A stretch of 64,000 bases of DNA from Eutypella sp. D-1 (GCA_023313575.1 JAJTTP010000001.1:806001-870000), one strand, 5' to 3'; shown: positions 46,976 to 59,520, numbered from the stretch's first letter. Made by a program: numbers and translations. Notes: generated by a model from the sequence alone, not told the origin.

Positions 46976-49900
46976 TTAGCGTTGCCCACTTTCGATGTCT
47001 TGTACTTGAATAGTAGGATTGCTATCCATGTGTTGAATGCTGATACTGGGTTGGTTTGTGGCAGCATGGCCAATCATCGTGGGGCTGTTGCTAACGCTCT
47101 CGGACACGATGATATCCGGGCATGAACTTTCGCGTTCCGGTGAGATATTCTCTTCCAACCTCGACTCCGGCTCCTTGGATATGCTCTTCCTCTTGAAGAG
47201 ACGGCCAATCTTCTTGAAGACCGTGCCGAGGAATCTGTAAGCCACAACGAATGGTCTACCGACAATACCCGCGATCTTCGCGAAGAGGGCATCTGGGAAC
47301 AGCCTGACAAGGACAGCCCAGGGAAGACACATGACAGCGACAACGACACAGATAGCCCATTGCACGCCATCAATAGGGGTGATTTCGAATGCGGCACCGC
47401 CAACGAAGATAATGGCGATCTGGGCGCCTACCATGATGCAGTTGATGAAGATGAAGAACTGGTTACGGTGGACGCCCTCCAAGATGTTGAATTTATTATC
47501 CAATCGTCGGTTGTTAAACTCGTTAAAGATCTGCATCCAAACAAAGGTGTTGAAGACCATAGTATCGAGCTCCAACATCTTGTCGGAATCCTGGGTATCG
47601 TAGCCGAGTATCTGCGCGCCAGCGAAGTATAGGATAAGGGTTATCGTGAGCTGGAAGATGGCCTGTCCGATGATCATCTTCCACATATTCGTGGTGACTA
47701 GCGGGGCGCTCTTTGGTTGGGGTTTGCGGTCGAGAATCTTCTCCATTGGGGGGTCGGTCGCCAAGGCCAGCGCAGCAAATGTGTCCATGATGAGGTTGAC
47801 CCAAAGAAGCTGTACGGCTGTGAGAACGGAATGCATCTCTTCCGAGGATACCGCCGTGATAAAGGCAAGCAGAACCGCCGTGATGTTTACGGTGATTTGG
47901 AACTAGGATGTGCGTTAACAGCTGTTTCAGGAGGATAAAGCGATACTTATGCTCAAATGGATTATGCTTACCTGAAGGAACTTCTGAACTGAATCGTTCA
48001 CGGCTCGGCCCCATTTCAAAGCGGTCAAGATAGATGTGAAGTTATCATCCATGAGCACAATCTCGGAGGCTTCCTTGGCAACCTCGGTACCGCAAACACC
48101 CATGGAAAATCCAACGTCGGCTGCTTTCAGAGCGGGCGCATCATTGGTTCCGTCACCGGTCACGGCAACGGTTTCGCCGAGAGCCTTTAGTTTCGTGACA
48201 AGGATCCGCTTGTCTTCTGGAGAGGATCGCGCGAGGACTTGCAGCTTTGGCAGTACAGCAGTCATCTCCTCATCTCCAAGGGCTCTGAAGGCAGGTCCTT
48301 CCATGATGATTCCATCTGTGTAGATGCCACACTCGGTCGCGATGGCCTGGGCAGTAACGGCGTTGTCGCCAGTAACCATGCGGACAACGACACCAGCCTT
48401 CTGGGCCTTACGTACAGCATCAGGGACACCAGATCTGACGGGGTCTTGGATACCAACGACACCGAGGAAAACAAGATCCTTGAGAATAGAAGCAAACTCA
48501 ACATGTCCCTCATCCCCTAACTCGCTATGCACCGGCGGCCACTGAGGAAAGTCACGATAGACCAGTCCTATGGTGCGAAGGGAGTTCTTTGCGTAGGAGT
48601 CAATGACGGCTGTCACAGCGTCAAGGTCGTTGGTGGTAAGCGGGCTCTCTGCGAGGGTGTCGATATCGGCCTTCTCATTGCAATAACCAAGCAGGATCTC
48701 GGAGGCACCCTTGACGAGGAGACGATATCCAGAACCATCGTGAAGCTTGATAACAGCACCCATGCACTTCTTACTCGAGTCGAAAGGCATCATGTGGACA
48801 ATCTGCTCATTTGCACGAACTTCGGAGAGCGACTGCATGCCCAGGTGGTCCTTGGCCATCTCGAGGAGCGCTGTCTCGGTCTTGGAGCCAATGAATACAA
48901 ACTGGCCACCCTCCATTCCTTCGAAGGCGGTCGAGTTAATGGCAACGGATTGCACAATGGCATCCCTTGCGGGCTGCGACAAACCTGAGGCCCATTGCGT
49001 AATACCGTGAGCGGTCGGCTTTTCGCTGTCAGGCTTATCAAAGCTGCTCTGGCCGAATGTTCCAGCAACCACTGTCATCTTGTTGGTAGTCAGAGTACCC
49101 GTTTTATCGGAGCAAATGGTTGTCGCATTGCCCATGGTCTCGCAGGCTCGAAGAACGCGAACGAGGTTGTTCTCCTTTAACATGCGTTTGGTGGCGAATT
49201 CCAATGCCAAGGTCACCGCCAAAGGCAACCCTTCGGGTACCGCAACAACGATGATGGTGACAGCAACGATTAGAATATCAAGAAACTCCGAAGCCTTTTG
49301 GCTCGCTGAACCCTCATTTCCCGAGAGATCTGCCAAGAAGCGGAACAAGAGGATGAAAAACAATAGCCCTGCTGCACTACCGCCCAGCTTGGCAATAGCG
49401 ACGGCGAGCTTCTCGAGTTTCTTCTGCAGGGGAGTGGACTCGATCTCGGTGCGTACAGACATCATGATTTTACCGAAGCTTGAACGTACGCCAACGGAGG
49501 TGCAAAGGAAAGTACCGACACCCTCGAGAACCTTGGCGCCCGAGATGATGAAGGGATCAACACCCTTAGTGTTACCACCGCATTCTAGGACCTTCCAGGC
49601 TTGCTGACCTGGCGTCTTCTTGATCGCGTCCGACTCTCCAGTTGCGGACGACTCATCGCACCTGAGATCGTGGCCGTCGATGTAGACACCATCGACCGGG
49701 ATGATGTCACCGGGCTCGAGGTGCAGGACATCTCCGACGAGAATATCATGCACGCTGATCATATAAGATTTCCCAGACCGCACAACCTTGATCTCCCTAT
49801 CCTCCTTCTTGGCATAGAGCTGCACAAAGGCGCGCTCCTTCTGCCAATCAGTCAGGGATCCGACAAGCGTGACGATCAGAATGGCGACAATAATGGCTAC

Positions 49901-50599
49901 ACCTTCGACCCAGTCCAGCGAGGTCTCGCCCGGTGCGTGCTCAACTCCATAAAGCTCGTAGAATCCCAACGCGAGAGATATAATAGCAGCTATAGATAAG
50001 AGTATAATGACTTTGTCATTGTAAGCATTAAAGACCAGTTTCCACAAAGGAGTCGCCTTCTTTGCTGGTAAGATATTTCTTCCGTAGACGCGGATGCGGT
50101 CGACGAAAGATTCGGATCCTGGTTGGGAAGCGTGCGAAGTTATTAACTCCTGAGGAAAGTTGTCCGAATCTCTCCTTGTAGCTTGTTCAAAAGTGACACG
50201 GGATTGGACAGAGGTCTCATCGACGCTGAGGCCTGCCTTGACATCGGACTGCAGGCCTCGCTCGATCCCATCTAATCCTCCTAAAGCCCGGAAAGCGTTT
50301 AATGATTTTGGATTTAGAATTTTGTTAAGTTGGCCAGGACTAAATGCGAAGGGGTTGTTGTCGACGTTGAAGTCATTTTCCGATCCAGGATCCGGTCGAA
50401 GTGCCGCTTCGGCATCGACCGTCATAAAACTTGATCCACATTCCGACTGTGCGGGTGTCAAAAATGGGTTTGATATAGTCGAGACAAATGACGATCCCGA
50501 CGGAGTAGTGGCCCTGTTGCTTTCAATTGTGTCGGCTCTATTGCGGGTTCGGGTATCTAAAGCAAGCGTTGGTGGCGCGAGGCTGTTGTTGTTCGCCAT
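46976..50599 (-). CDS. P-type Ca2+-ATPase, Pmc1/PMCA class (P2B)
   Basis: Calcium pump that moves Ca2+ out of the cytosol, in fungi usually into the vacuole. Exons 50599-47972 and 47902-46976, with a 69-bp intron (GTAAGC donor), join to 1,184 residues. The start is the first ATG in frame (MANNNSLAP). The N-terminal head includes FSPGQLNKILNPKSL and the GGLDGIERGLQSD motif of this family. The membrane core has VPEGLPLAVTLAL (the Ca2+-binding PEGLP), phosphorylation at Asp498 in DKTGTLT, the hinge TGDGTNDAPALK and six C-terminal helices starting at VNITAVLLAFITAV. The tail is hydrophilic and Ser-rich, with no obvious calmodulin site. In other fungi this gene answers to calcineurin; I did not find a convincing binding site. 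Confidence 0.96.
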
Positions 50600-53500
50600 A
50601 ATGTCGAAAGGGGTATTACTATTAATAGTGGCTAGAATAGCATCAAAGGTATAAGCGTGATAATGGTCAAAACTATTGCGTAAGGGACACTGCAAGTGAT
50701 CAAGTCAATCGGTTAATCGGCACTGAGATTCAGCAAAGAACTCGGAGAAGCAGCATCGGGGGTGATATAGGAAGGGAGGGTGGCAGTACACGTTCTTGTC
50801 ATCAACACCAAGACCATTTGCTCCGCCTGGTAAAACAGAGCGAATTTCAAATGTCCGTTTAGTAAGGCCAAGTACTATATCCACTAAGGCAAATCCTGGG
50901 TTCCCTCGGTAGGCACGTAATGTTACTGAGGAGGTGGTGGCCTTGGCCTGCGCTGCCCAGATGTCGCCGTCTCAATCTCTGAACCGCGGCGCGAGGCGGA
51001 GCACGTAGGTAGTGGTATGGAGCTTCCCAAGTATATTCGGTGACTCTCCGCGGTTATGGCCACAAGCAGAAGGAAGACAGCAAGGAGGGAACTCGCTAGG
51101 CATTTTTCTCCTGGGATTTGCAATGTTCTGGCCACCGTACACGACGACAAGAGGCTTGTTGCGAACTAAGGGAGCCTTCTGGTCATCGAAAGGTCGGCGC
51201 AGGATGTCAGCGGGCGTCAGGCGCAGGACTGCGCTGTCGTTTACAAACTGTCTCGAAAACCGGCCACGAAAGGGGGCAGTGCCGTTGCGACGCAATCCGA
51301 TCGGGCGGCGGCGGAAAGTTTGGGAGGCCGCTCGGTCTTGGTCTGCGCCGATTCTAGCAAAACGCTAGGCGGATCGTGATTGGCTCTACTCCGGGAAGAC
51401 GTCTTGCGTCTATCGGGCGATGAAGCTGATTCTAGGTAGACTATCACATCTGGCACCGGTCTTGTATGACGACTCCAATTTAGAGAAATGAATTGACGCC
51501 AGCCCAGAACTCGCTGATTTAACCTGACCAAACGATATCCGCCCAAAAGAAATACTACAATGAAGGATTTGCTGGTCGAAAAGTTCTTGCCCGCACGTAC
51601 ATAGCGCCAAGAGCAGTAGTTTGAGGCTGTGTAGTCGATGGTCAGGGGAGACTTAGCGAATCATATTCGTCGATGATATCCACACTTACCATCATTCCTG
51701 CAATATCCAACGTTGGCGAGGCATTTCCAGGGTTCAAACACATCCGTTAACTTGTTGCTGGAACATCTACATAGTACTTTATCTACCAACCTCTCCCTAA
51801 CTTGCCCCCCATGATTGTATTGTACCGCAATGGAGGCCTAACATCCAGGCTGACCCATGCTGTATCACCACACCCCAGCTGTAACGGAGGCATCTTTCTG
51901 AGGGCGGCCTCGCACTTTCAAGTCTGGAATCTTAGATCAGATAGAAGAGGTACTCTATAGGCAAAATGATCGTCCAGGTGATTACCAATGTGCGCTTAAC
52001 TTTGCCCACCGATTGTATTGCGGTAGGTGTCCGCTTAGCGCCAACGTTGCAAACATTGAAATACCTATCCGCCCCCGATCAGCCAATGACATCGAGAACA
52101 ACAAACTAAGTATGCTAATCGCATAGATCCGGGAGTTGAAGTGGGGCTAGTTCCCGTGTGCTGGTTCTGCGACCGCTGCTTACCCCTGACTGCCCGATCT
52201 AACTACAGGGATTCGTCCACCTCAATTAGGTCAGTGAGCGTGTCCTATGTAAAGTGCCTTTACATACGCTTATGTAGACAAGTACGTAGCTTAAACCGAT
52301 TCCTCCGTCGAAATTCACCTACTCGAAGAAATATAGTGTTCAGGAATATACGAAGTTTCCACATAATTTGCTACGGAAGTACAAATCATTACTCAATCTC
52401 ACTTGCCGTTGTAAAATGGATCTGCTGCCTGAGATTGATGGCCCTTTGGGGATCCAGCGTAGAAAGGTTTCTTGTGATGAAACCAGATCTTCTTCCATGT
52501 CGACCGCTTTTCATCACGTACGGAAGTGGAAGAGGCGATCGATCTTTGATACTTACCGGTGCATGTTCACACATTGACCTCCAAGAGCACCCGATCGCAC
52601 GTTTTGGCAATGATAAGCAACATATTGAGGGGATGGCGACATGCCAAGCGTGGCTGTGTTGCGTTAGTGAGCTCTCTTATACCAGTGAACTTGATTGTTC
52701 ACGATTCGCGAAGACACTTCAGATATACAGGAAGGCGGTAACCCTATAGAAATAAACTAAAGGGAATAGCCCCAGAAGGTCGGCTTTTAGTGTCTTGATG
52801 ATGTTTTAGTGTCTTCTACCACACCGCCGGCAATCTTTAGATATATTCGACGTGACGGATACCAAGCTGTTGGTATAATAAGTAGTCCTGCTATCAGCCC
52901 GAGTTTTCGAGGCATGTGATCGTAGAAGAGGGGTTCATGGCATTAGCCGACATGAAGATGTGAAGTCATACATCCATGACCTATGTTTGTACTAATTATG
53001 CTTCAGTAGCGAAACATGTTACTACCACCGAGGCAACAGGGGAAGGAAAGTATTGGAAATGCCGTCCAATCTTGTCAGTGTAGAAACGGACTTTCTAGAT
53101 CTATCCGTAATGGCAACCTTGATCTACTCGTTATTACGATGAATCCCTGCACACAGTTCATATAATCACCCATTCACTAAGCCTTATGAACTCCATCATT
53201 CATCGCCAGCTTGAAACAAAGTATCATTTATTTCCTCATAGATTTGGAAGCAAAAAGCGCTGCGCTATCCAACTTCCTTTCCTTTATCGTTTTAAATGGT
53301 GTTTCTCTCCGTATTTTCCCTCGTACTATCCCAAGTTTTAGTCGCATGCCGTCTTGATTACACCGTACTTGATGGTTAACTGGTAAACTCGCTCAATACA
53401 CTTGGCGTGACGTGTGAATAGACTCAGCCACCTATCTCAAGCTGCCAGATTTATGCCTGACTGTTGCTGCCGGTCGATCCCTCCACGGTGCGCGATAAAC

Positions 53501-55122
53501 TATAACATTCATCTGTAGTCTAGCGCTTCATCGATTGGAACTAGGGAACCAGGATTTGATTGGTGCCATTGGTCCGTACTCACGTTCGTCGTGTTCCCCT
53601 TTCATACGCTTCTCAGGTTTGCTACTGAATAGAGATACCTTATGTTTTGAGTGGCGGGTCTGTTATGTCATAATAGATGGTATCTTTGACAACGCAAGCA
53701 GCAATCTCTTCGTGATGCTTCTAGTTTTCGTATGGTACGTACAATTTGTCCGAAAGCCGTAGAGGTACTATATGTATCTCGATCGCATAGTAATTCTCTG
53801 AACATCACGGCGCGTTGATGTTCCCTATGATCATTATGAATGCTTAAAGCAGCCTTGGAGCCTGTCCCGGGGCTATGGTGGGTGTAAATTGTTCTGTCAT
53901 ATCTTACGTATGCAATGTTATATATAATTAGCATTTTGTACATGGGATCAAATGCGCCTCGCCATCAACGCGCAGTGATACCTAGTGAAATCACAAAGTG
54001 TGACAGCACTGCCACCCCGGGCATACCGAGGCTGCGGTTTGACATCGTCCTTTGATATGCCAAACCCTCGCTCGCATCTTATTGACGATTCCGACAAGAT
54101 TATCACAATCCGAAACTCACGCCAAGACCTCACACAAAGAGATTTGCAATGTTCTGAAGGTATCTTGAGTCACGCTATGAAAAGGGGTCCAGTCCGAAGG
54201 GAGACGATAATTAGGGGACATGGCCTCATATTGCGATATAGGTTAGACTATGTTAAGTATCTCCTTTTCTATGGAAATTCGGTTCGATCAAACAAGCCAG
54301 TATGGCATTGGATCACTTCGTGTCAGGTTGTAGATCTACCTGATACGTGATTGGTTCGATCCATACTAGAAGTAAGTGTTTTACCAGAGGTGCATTGCTG
54401 TGATGCTTTTGATCCTATGGTAAGGCGGAAGCCAGTCACGTTTTTACACGGCTATGTAATGCGTAGGCGATTTGAGAATTAGATCAGGCATCGTCGATAC
54501 TGCCCAGCGCGCAAATTGAGACAGTATATATACGTTACGTGAAATGTGGGTTGGAAGCCTGAGTATCTGCCTTGCTCAGCCTTCGGGCTTGGTGAAATTG
54601 GCCGTCTTGAAACCAGGTATTGTGCCCTTCATCTCTAACCCGGAATGACAAATCCCCTTCAACTGATACACCACTCTATTCTTACGCATAGCCGCTGATA
54701 CAATAGCCAGGGACAGTGTTCTACGTGGCCTGAGTGTGCTTGCAGTTTATTACGCGTGGCGAAGGCGAAGCATGTCACTAAAACAGCAACGCTTGAGAAA
54801 GTCCGCTTGATCGTAGCTGGAGATAACACGCAAAATTCATGATCTAGTAAGTTTCAATAATATTTTGATGCTGGAACCGGCTATTGATCAGGTTAATGGA
54901 ATGAATAAAGTCACATGCAACAACTATGCTGGAGGACTGCTTCCTCTGGCCAACGATCGTGCGATGGACAGGCGAAAACTGACATATTACGAAGAGAAAA
55001 TAGCTACTGGCGCCGAAGGAAAATAACAAGCCTGCTGGCTACAACTCGAATATTTACATTTTGGTACCCTGCAAACCACTAACACCTCTCGGACGAACTT
55101 CTGCGAAACACAGACTTCGCCC
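50600..55122. other. 4.5-kb gene-poor region with a GC-rich, ORF-dense patch
   Basis: This starts with the promoter of the calcium pump. From about 50920 to 51550 the base composition turns GC-rich and overlapping frames are open on both strands, but none shows a family feature. After 51.6 kb the DNA is AT-leaning with only short or alternate-start frames. No transposase or reverse transcriptase remnant could be read. Old, mutated repeats are possible but not shown. Confidence 0.45.
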
Positions 55123-56187
55123 TTAGCAGATATCCTGACTGGCATTACCCGTAATCTCCCAGTTGATATTTTCACCGCAGGGTGATTCATGAACGGTGTT
55201 ATCGTTTACCTCCAGGGTGACCCAAATGTCGCGGGTGACCGGGAACTCGTCGCGGGCTGAAATGCGCACTTCCCCACCTCCCTGAACCTTCCCGCCCCGG
55301 ATCGAGAGATTGTAGCAGTTTTCGATGAGGATGGCATTGTTTTCATTGTCGGCGAGGTCTACTTCTTCAATGACGGCACCTCCAGACTGCGAAACACAGA
55401 ACACACCACGGCCGCCGCCACGGGACACGACCTTGTCAACATATACATTGGTATCGTAGCTGCCATCGGCGTTCTGGCCATTGTTGTTTGCCATGCGGAA
55501 GGTCGCATATCCGTTACCTGAGGCAACGTTATCGCCGTCGACAAGCCCAACCCATGCGTTTGTGGTTTCTTGCAATAGCAGACCACACTCGGCAACGTCC
55601 TTGGCGATGACTGCGTTAATGTTGAGGGTGTCAATGTTCCAAGTCTCAACGGCGTGACTTCCGGCACCAGTCACTGTTATCGTGTCCATTTCCACATTGG
55701 AATTGGCGGCTTCGTCGCGTTCGAAGCGGATACCGAGCCCGCCGCTGAGGTTCATATCGATCTTGCCCAAGCTCAGGTTCTTCACACCGTAGAACCACAG
55801 GCCGAAGTATGGATCGCCAGTCATGCTCAGGTACGGGATTGAGACACCGTCGGTGTTCAACGACTCTATGGCGCCATGCCCGGCTCTGTTTCCGACGTCA
55901 ATCGTACCGCAGCCTTCAAAAGTTTTGCCGCTTCCAATGCTGATGGAGCTAGCACCGATGGACCCGGACGCCATAACGGAAACGCGCTGACCGCTGCTGA
56001 TGGAATCGACTGCGGCCTGGATTGCCTCTCGATAATCGGATCCTGAGTATAACTCCTCAGAGCCCTTGGAGGCCGTAAAAGAGTTGCCCGACCCGGTGAC
56101 GGTCGCATCGGGCGAACCATCGCCACATTCGGCACGCACGGCGGGGGCAAGGGCAAGCACTGCCGCTAGAATGGGGAATCGGGCCAT
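55123..56187 (-). CDS. Secreted right-handed beta-helix protein (pectate-lyase-like fold), 354 aa
   Basis: Single-exon gene. A clear signal peptide (MARFPILAAVLALAPAVRA) is followed by mature ECGDG. The body is a chain of short beta-helix coils: GSGKTFEGCGTIDVGN, then repeated N-x-x-L/I and V-x-G patterns such as YGVKNLSLGKIDMN and NSNVEMDTITVTGAG. Several N-x-S/T sites and a C-terminal Cys fit secretion. The fold resembles pectate lyase superfamily and polysaccharide-lyase/GH28-like proteins, but I cannot find a definite catalytic set, so the substrate is open. A TATA-like element and a CreA-type site lie upstream, consistent with carbon regulation. Confidence 0.85.
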   Translation of the reverse strand: MARFPILAAVLALAPAVRAECGDGSPDATVTGSGNSFTASKGSEELYSGSDYREAIQAAVDSISSGQRVSVMASGSIGASSISIGSGKTFEGCGTIDVGNRAGHGAIESLNTDGVSIPYLSMTGDPYFGLWFYGVKNLSLGKIDMNLSGGLGIRFERDEAANSNVEMDTITVTGAGSHAVETWNIDTLNINAVIAKDVAECGLLLQETTNAWVGLVDGDNVASGNGYATFRMANNNGQNADGSYDTNVYVDKVVSRGGGRGVFCVSQSGGAVIEEVDLADNENNAILIENCYNLSIRGGKVQGGGEVRISARDEFPVTRDIWVTLEVNDNTVHESPCGENINWEITGNASQDIC

Positions 56188-56265
56188 GGCTGATTGCTGT
56201 CGCGAAGGAATATTTCGGTACTGATTGCGCGACGGCTGTGCTTGTCAATATCACTGTAAGCATGT

Positions 56266-56275
56266 CTTTTATAAA
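56266..56275 (-). promoter_or_regulatory. TATA-like box of the beta-helix gene
   Basis: On the reverse strand this reads tttataaaag and ends about 80 bp before the ATG at 56187, a typical position for a fungal core promoter. Confidence 0.5.
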
Positions 56276-56294
56276 CATGTCAAATAGGGGTACC

Positions 56295-56300
56295 CCCCAC
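56295..56300 (-). promoter_or_regulatory. Possible CreA (carbon catabolite) site
   Basis: The reverse strand reads GTGGGG, fitting the SYGGRG consensus of the fungal repressor CreA, within a G-rich block (56286-56312) just upstream of the TATA-like element. A six-base match is weak by itself; the position before a putative carbohydrate-active gene is what makes it worth listing. Confidence 0.3.
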
Positions 56301-57171
56301 CCCTCTCCCGGGACTAAAACGTAAATGTGGGCGGCCAAGTTCAACTCCGTTTCAGGAGGGTGGCATTATTACACCGAAATAATGAATTCACGCTGTACCG
56401 TTGTGGGAATCGATCCGTGCACTATTAATGCACCAGTCGGAGGTTGTAGAATCGGATAATTAACATGACGATCCCTGTTATTATAGGTCTCCCAAAGAGA
56501 GCCAAGAATGGTGGATGTCGCTCCGCAGCCCTTTTCAGATATGCACTCGGGCTAAATATCAGCGATTCCAATCGTTCCATTCGGCAAGGACTGTACATAG
56601 CATGACAGGCTAATAGAAACTGTAGTGTAGCTTCGGACTAGACGGTATGGATTAATGTATACGAAACTGTCCATCTGGCCTGTTAATTATACCAATGACA
56701 TAATCATTGAGGTATCGGAGCTTGGCAGGTTTGTAGGCATATATGTGGAGTAACGCCTTCTTCCCCGATATCCAAAGCTGGGCCTCCGTGTCTGGGCAAT
56801 ATCTCCTAGAACAAGGGGGTCTAGGTAAGCTAATATGTGCGAGGCATTTCGGCCCCGTTCCGATTGAGAACGGTCATCAAGTGGGTCATATCTCCGGGGC
56901 TACTAGTGAAATATTACCAAAGTATGGTGTTGTGTCGAATAGAATGCCGGCGATAGGTATTCGTGTAACAATATTGGTTTGAATATCGGTTCGAACTGCA
57001 TAATATTCGTAAGTGAAAGTGGCTACAAGAAGGATCCAAGCGCGATTCTTCATCTCGTGCTGGTTATCTTAGTTTGGGTCTCCAGCGATGACTACGTTAA
57101 TGACACCCTCACCGAGATACAAGAAACCAGATTCTTTGCTCTATCTCAACCAGTGTTTGCTGATAGCTACC

Positions 57172-58649
57172 TTAGAATTTGTACTCTCCTCTAGTGACTC
57201 GCCCGGATAGCTCGAGAAGAACCCTGCCCGCCCATTCGAAATCGCCAATGTCGAGATAGACCTGAGCACTGATCCTTGCCCAGATACGATCATTGTATGT
57301 GAACAAGGCCACAAATGTCCTGTAATCACTAATCAACTTCCTGTTCATCCACTCTCGAGCAGCCACTCCATCTTCGCTTGGGATTTTATTTCCTTGGTCT
57401 GGCCCATTGGTCTCGGGCGGAGTCACTAATCTGATCGGTAACGCAACGTTGGTCATGCTGCAGTTGGACATACTGCCTGAAGGGTTGTCCAGGACCTCCG
57501 TGCCAAGAATCTGTGCCGCTCTTTTACCACCTTCCTTGGCTAGCTTCTGCGTATACCTCATGATTCTGTTCTCGCCACCGAGAACATCACGTCGCCAGTT
57601 GATAGCAGCTGGAATGCAGAGATATGGACTCCTGTCAGCTGTTCCAGTGAATTCAAAATTCAGCACGAAATTTGATTTGTCGCTTTCCGGGAGCGGATTG
57701 AATCTTTTGTTGGTCTTAGCCACGTAGCCATGGGATGTTGGCGTTGTTGTTGTAATGATCCACTGGTTTCTTAGCGGCACATACAATGCTGCACATCCTC
57801 TCGGCACATACAGCCACTTGTGGCAGTTTGTCAGGAAGAAGTCGGGGTCTAATGTGCTCAGGTTCAGATCGATCATCCCAATCCCTTGTGAACCATCGAC
57901 AAGGCTGAAGATTCCTGCTTCCTTGCATTCTCTTGTCAAGTCCTCGAAAGGAAAGCGGACTCCCGGTAGGCTTGAGACTGTATCATACAAGCAAATCTTG
58001 GGTCGTTTGCCTGTCGATTTGCTCTGGTCAACTGCAGACTTGAATGCTGCCACAATCTCGTCGTCTTCGCAGGGATACTTGACTACAACCTCGCGAGCAG
58101 CCACACGGCCAGCAAGTGAATCAACCAGGTAGTCAATAGTCTTCCCACAAGCGCCATAGATGGTGTTGAAGTATATTATCTCATCACGGCAGTCGTCGTT
58201 CCATGTGATGTTCTTTAATATGGTGTTGACGGCTGTAGTGGCATTCTGTTCTAGAACGATAGTATTCGTAGGAATCTTCAACAGATTTGCAACAACCTCT
58301 CTTGAGTTATCTATCATCCTAGGTATCTCGTAGCGGATGACGGCATCGGGCTCCGCCTCAGTGAGATCTTGGTATCTTCGTAGCTGCTCTTGGATGGCCC
58401 GTGGAGTACTCCCGAAAGAGCCTTTTCTATAAAGTCAGTGGAGATCATAGTCGCTTCCCTCATTCCCTAGACCCGAGCACGCACACACACACACAAACTC
58501 TCGCACTCTCGCACTCTCGCACTCTCCCACCCTCGCCTTGGAGCTTACATACCATGATTGAGGTTTCGGTATACTGGATTGAAAGAGAAGTACTGAAGCA
58601 ATTTCCCCCCAAATTGAGGCAAGCCCTTATCGGCTCCGTATAGCTCCAT
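57172..58649 (-). CDS. PLP-dependent class-V aminotransferase (LolT / isopenicillin-N-epimerase-like), 451 aa
   Basis: Fold-type I PLP enzyme of the cysteine desulfurase/CefD group. Exons 58649-58549 and 58426-57172 join to 451 residues. The joined start reads through YRNLNHG and then GSFGSTPRAIQEQL, the conserved N-terminal substrate loop. Asp211 (VDGSQG) should contact the pyridine nitrogen and Lys237 (CHKW) should form the Schiff base. Homologues include LolT of loline biosynthesis, CefD epimerases and Cys-conjugate lyases, so the reaction could be C-S cleavage, amino transfer or epimerisation. The 122-bp intron carries a CA repeat and an 8-bp tandem repeat, unusual for an intron here. Cytosolic, no signal peptide. 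Confidence 0.92.
58478..58530. repeat. CA repeat plus 8-bp tandem repeat inside an intron
   Basis: A short CA microsatellite followed by about four copies of actctcgc lies in the intron of the aminotransferase gene. It lengthens the intron without touching the coding frame. Confidence 0.85.
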
Positions 58650-59520
58650 GCTATATGATCTCTATGGTAAAGGATAGGATTTCCAGCGTCTTCGGCGGTC
58701 TAGGTAATTAATACAGATGGGCAGGTGACAAAGGTGATGTATATATACTGATTAGTAGGAATGGCCGGCAATATTGAGTCATCTAAAACATAGAGGCGCT
58801 CTATCTGTACTTCATTATATTTTTGTCTTGGACTTACGTAGGGAGATTGCGCCAATTCACAATTCACATCAGTACGCTCCCCACATCAGTACGGTACGAG
58901 ACAAGGGTGCCGTGATAGGGCGCACATTAAAGACTAGTAGAACAAGCGATATCGGCGAGCGTTTACTACTGTAGATAGGGCGTAATTAGTCACTCAATGG
59001 CCTTTCCAGATTAACCCGTGGCCACCTCTGTGTAATCTATGGGTAGTATCTTAACTTGAAGACAACCTAACCTCCTGTGGTGCCTCACAATAGGTGGTGA
59101 TTACCCTACCAACGCCAAAAGCCTTGCCGCCCTATACCGCTTTTGGTAAGGTTGCCAGAACCACCACAACACCATAAATGTAACGTATCGGCACCATAGT
59201 AGATAGATCCCATTCTTCCCTTTAATATATCAGAGATCCCTACGTATATCAAGTGTTTACTATTGTAACGTGACCACTCAATATCTTGGGATCCCCACCA
59301 ATAAGCACACTCCTTAGTCGCCCACCAGTAACGAAATAGTGTCTCGTACATATAAACATAGTCTGGCATATATCTAATCAAGTAAACGAGCCCTGGCCGA
59401 TGTAAATCGCTCAGACTATAGCAGTACTCAAATAAGGATGCTATCAAATGTCGCGCTTCCCATCTCCAAATCGAATCATTAAGGTCTACTAACAAGCGCA
59501 CATCGTGATACGCCAACCGT
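58650..59520. other. Intergenic, one unsupported open frame
   Basis: About 870 bp between the aminotransferase start and the kinase stop. A reverse frame of 136 codons at 59106-59516 begins with TTG and is listed as a finding. Otherwise nothing is visible. Confidence 0.4.

Larger units (their letters stand above)
56188..57171. other. Intergenic between two reverse-strand genes
   Basis: About 980 bp. The first 130 bp hold the promoter elements of the beta-helix gene. The rest shows no supported frame; those near 56743-57194 lack family features. Confidence 0.5.

Noticed and set aside
47927..50654. Plus-strand frames of 90-175 codons across the calcium pump
   Set aside because: Antisense to an unambiguous P-type ATPase; no family features.
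52141..52749. 202-codon plus-strand frame
   Set aside because: Starts at GTG, is Arg/Ser/Cys-rich with no family feature, and lies in degenerate-looking DNA with other frames open across it.
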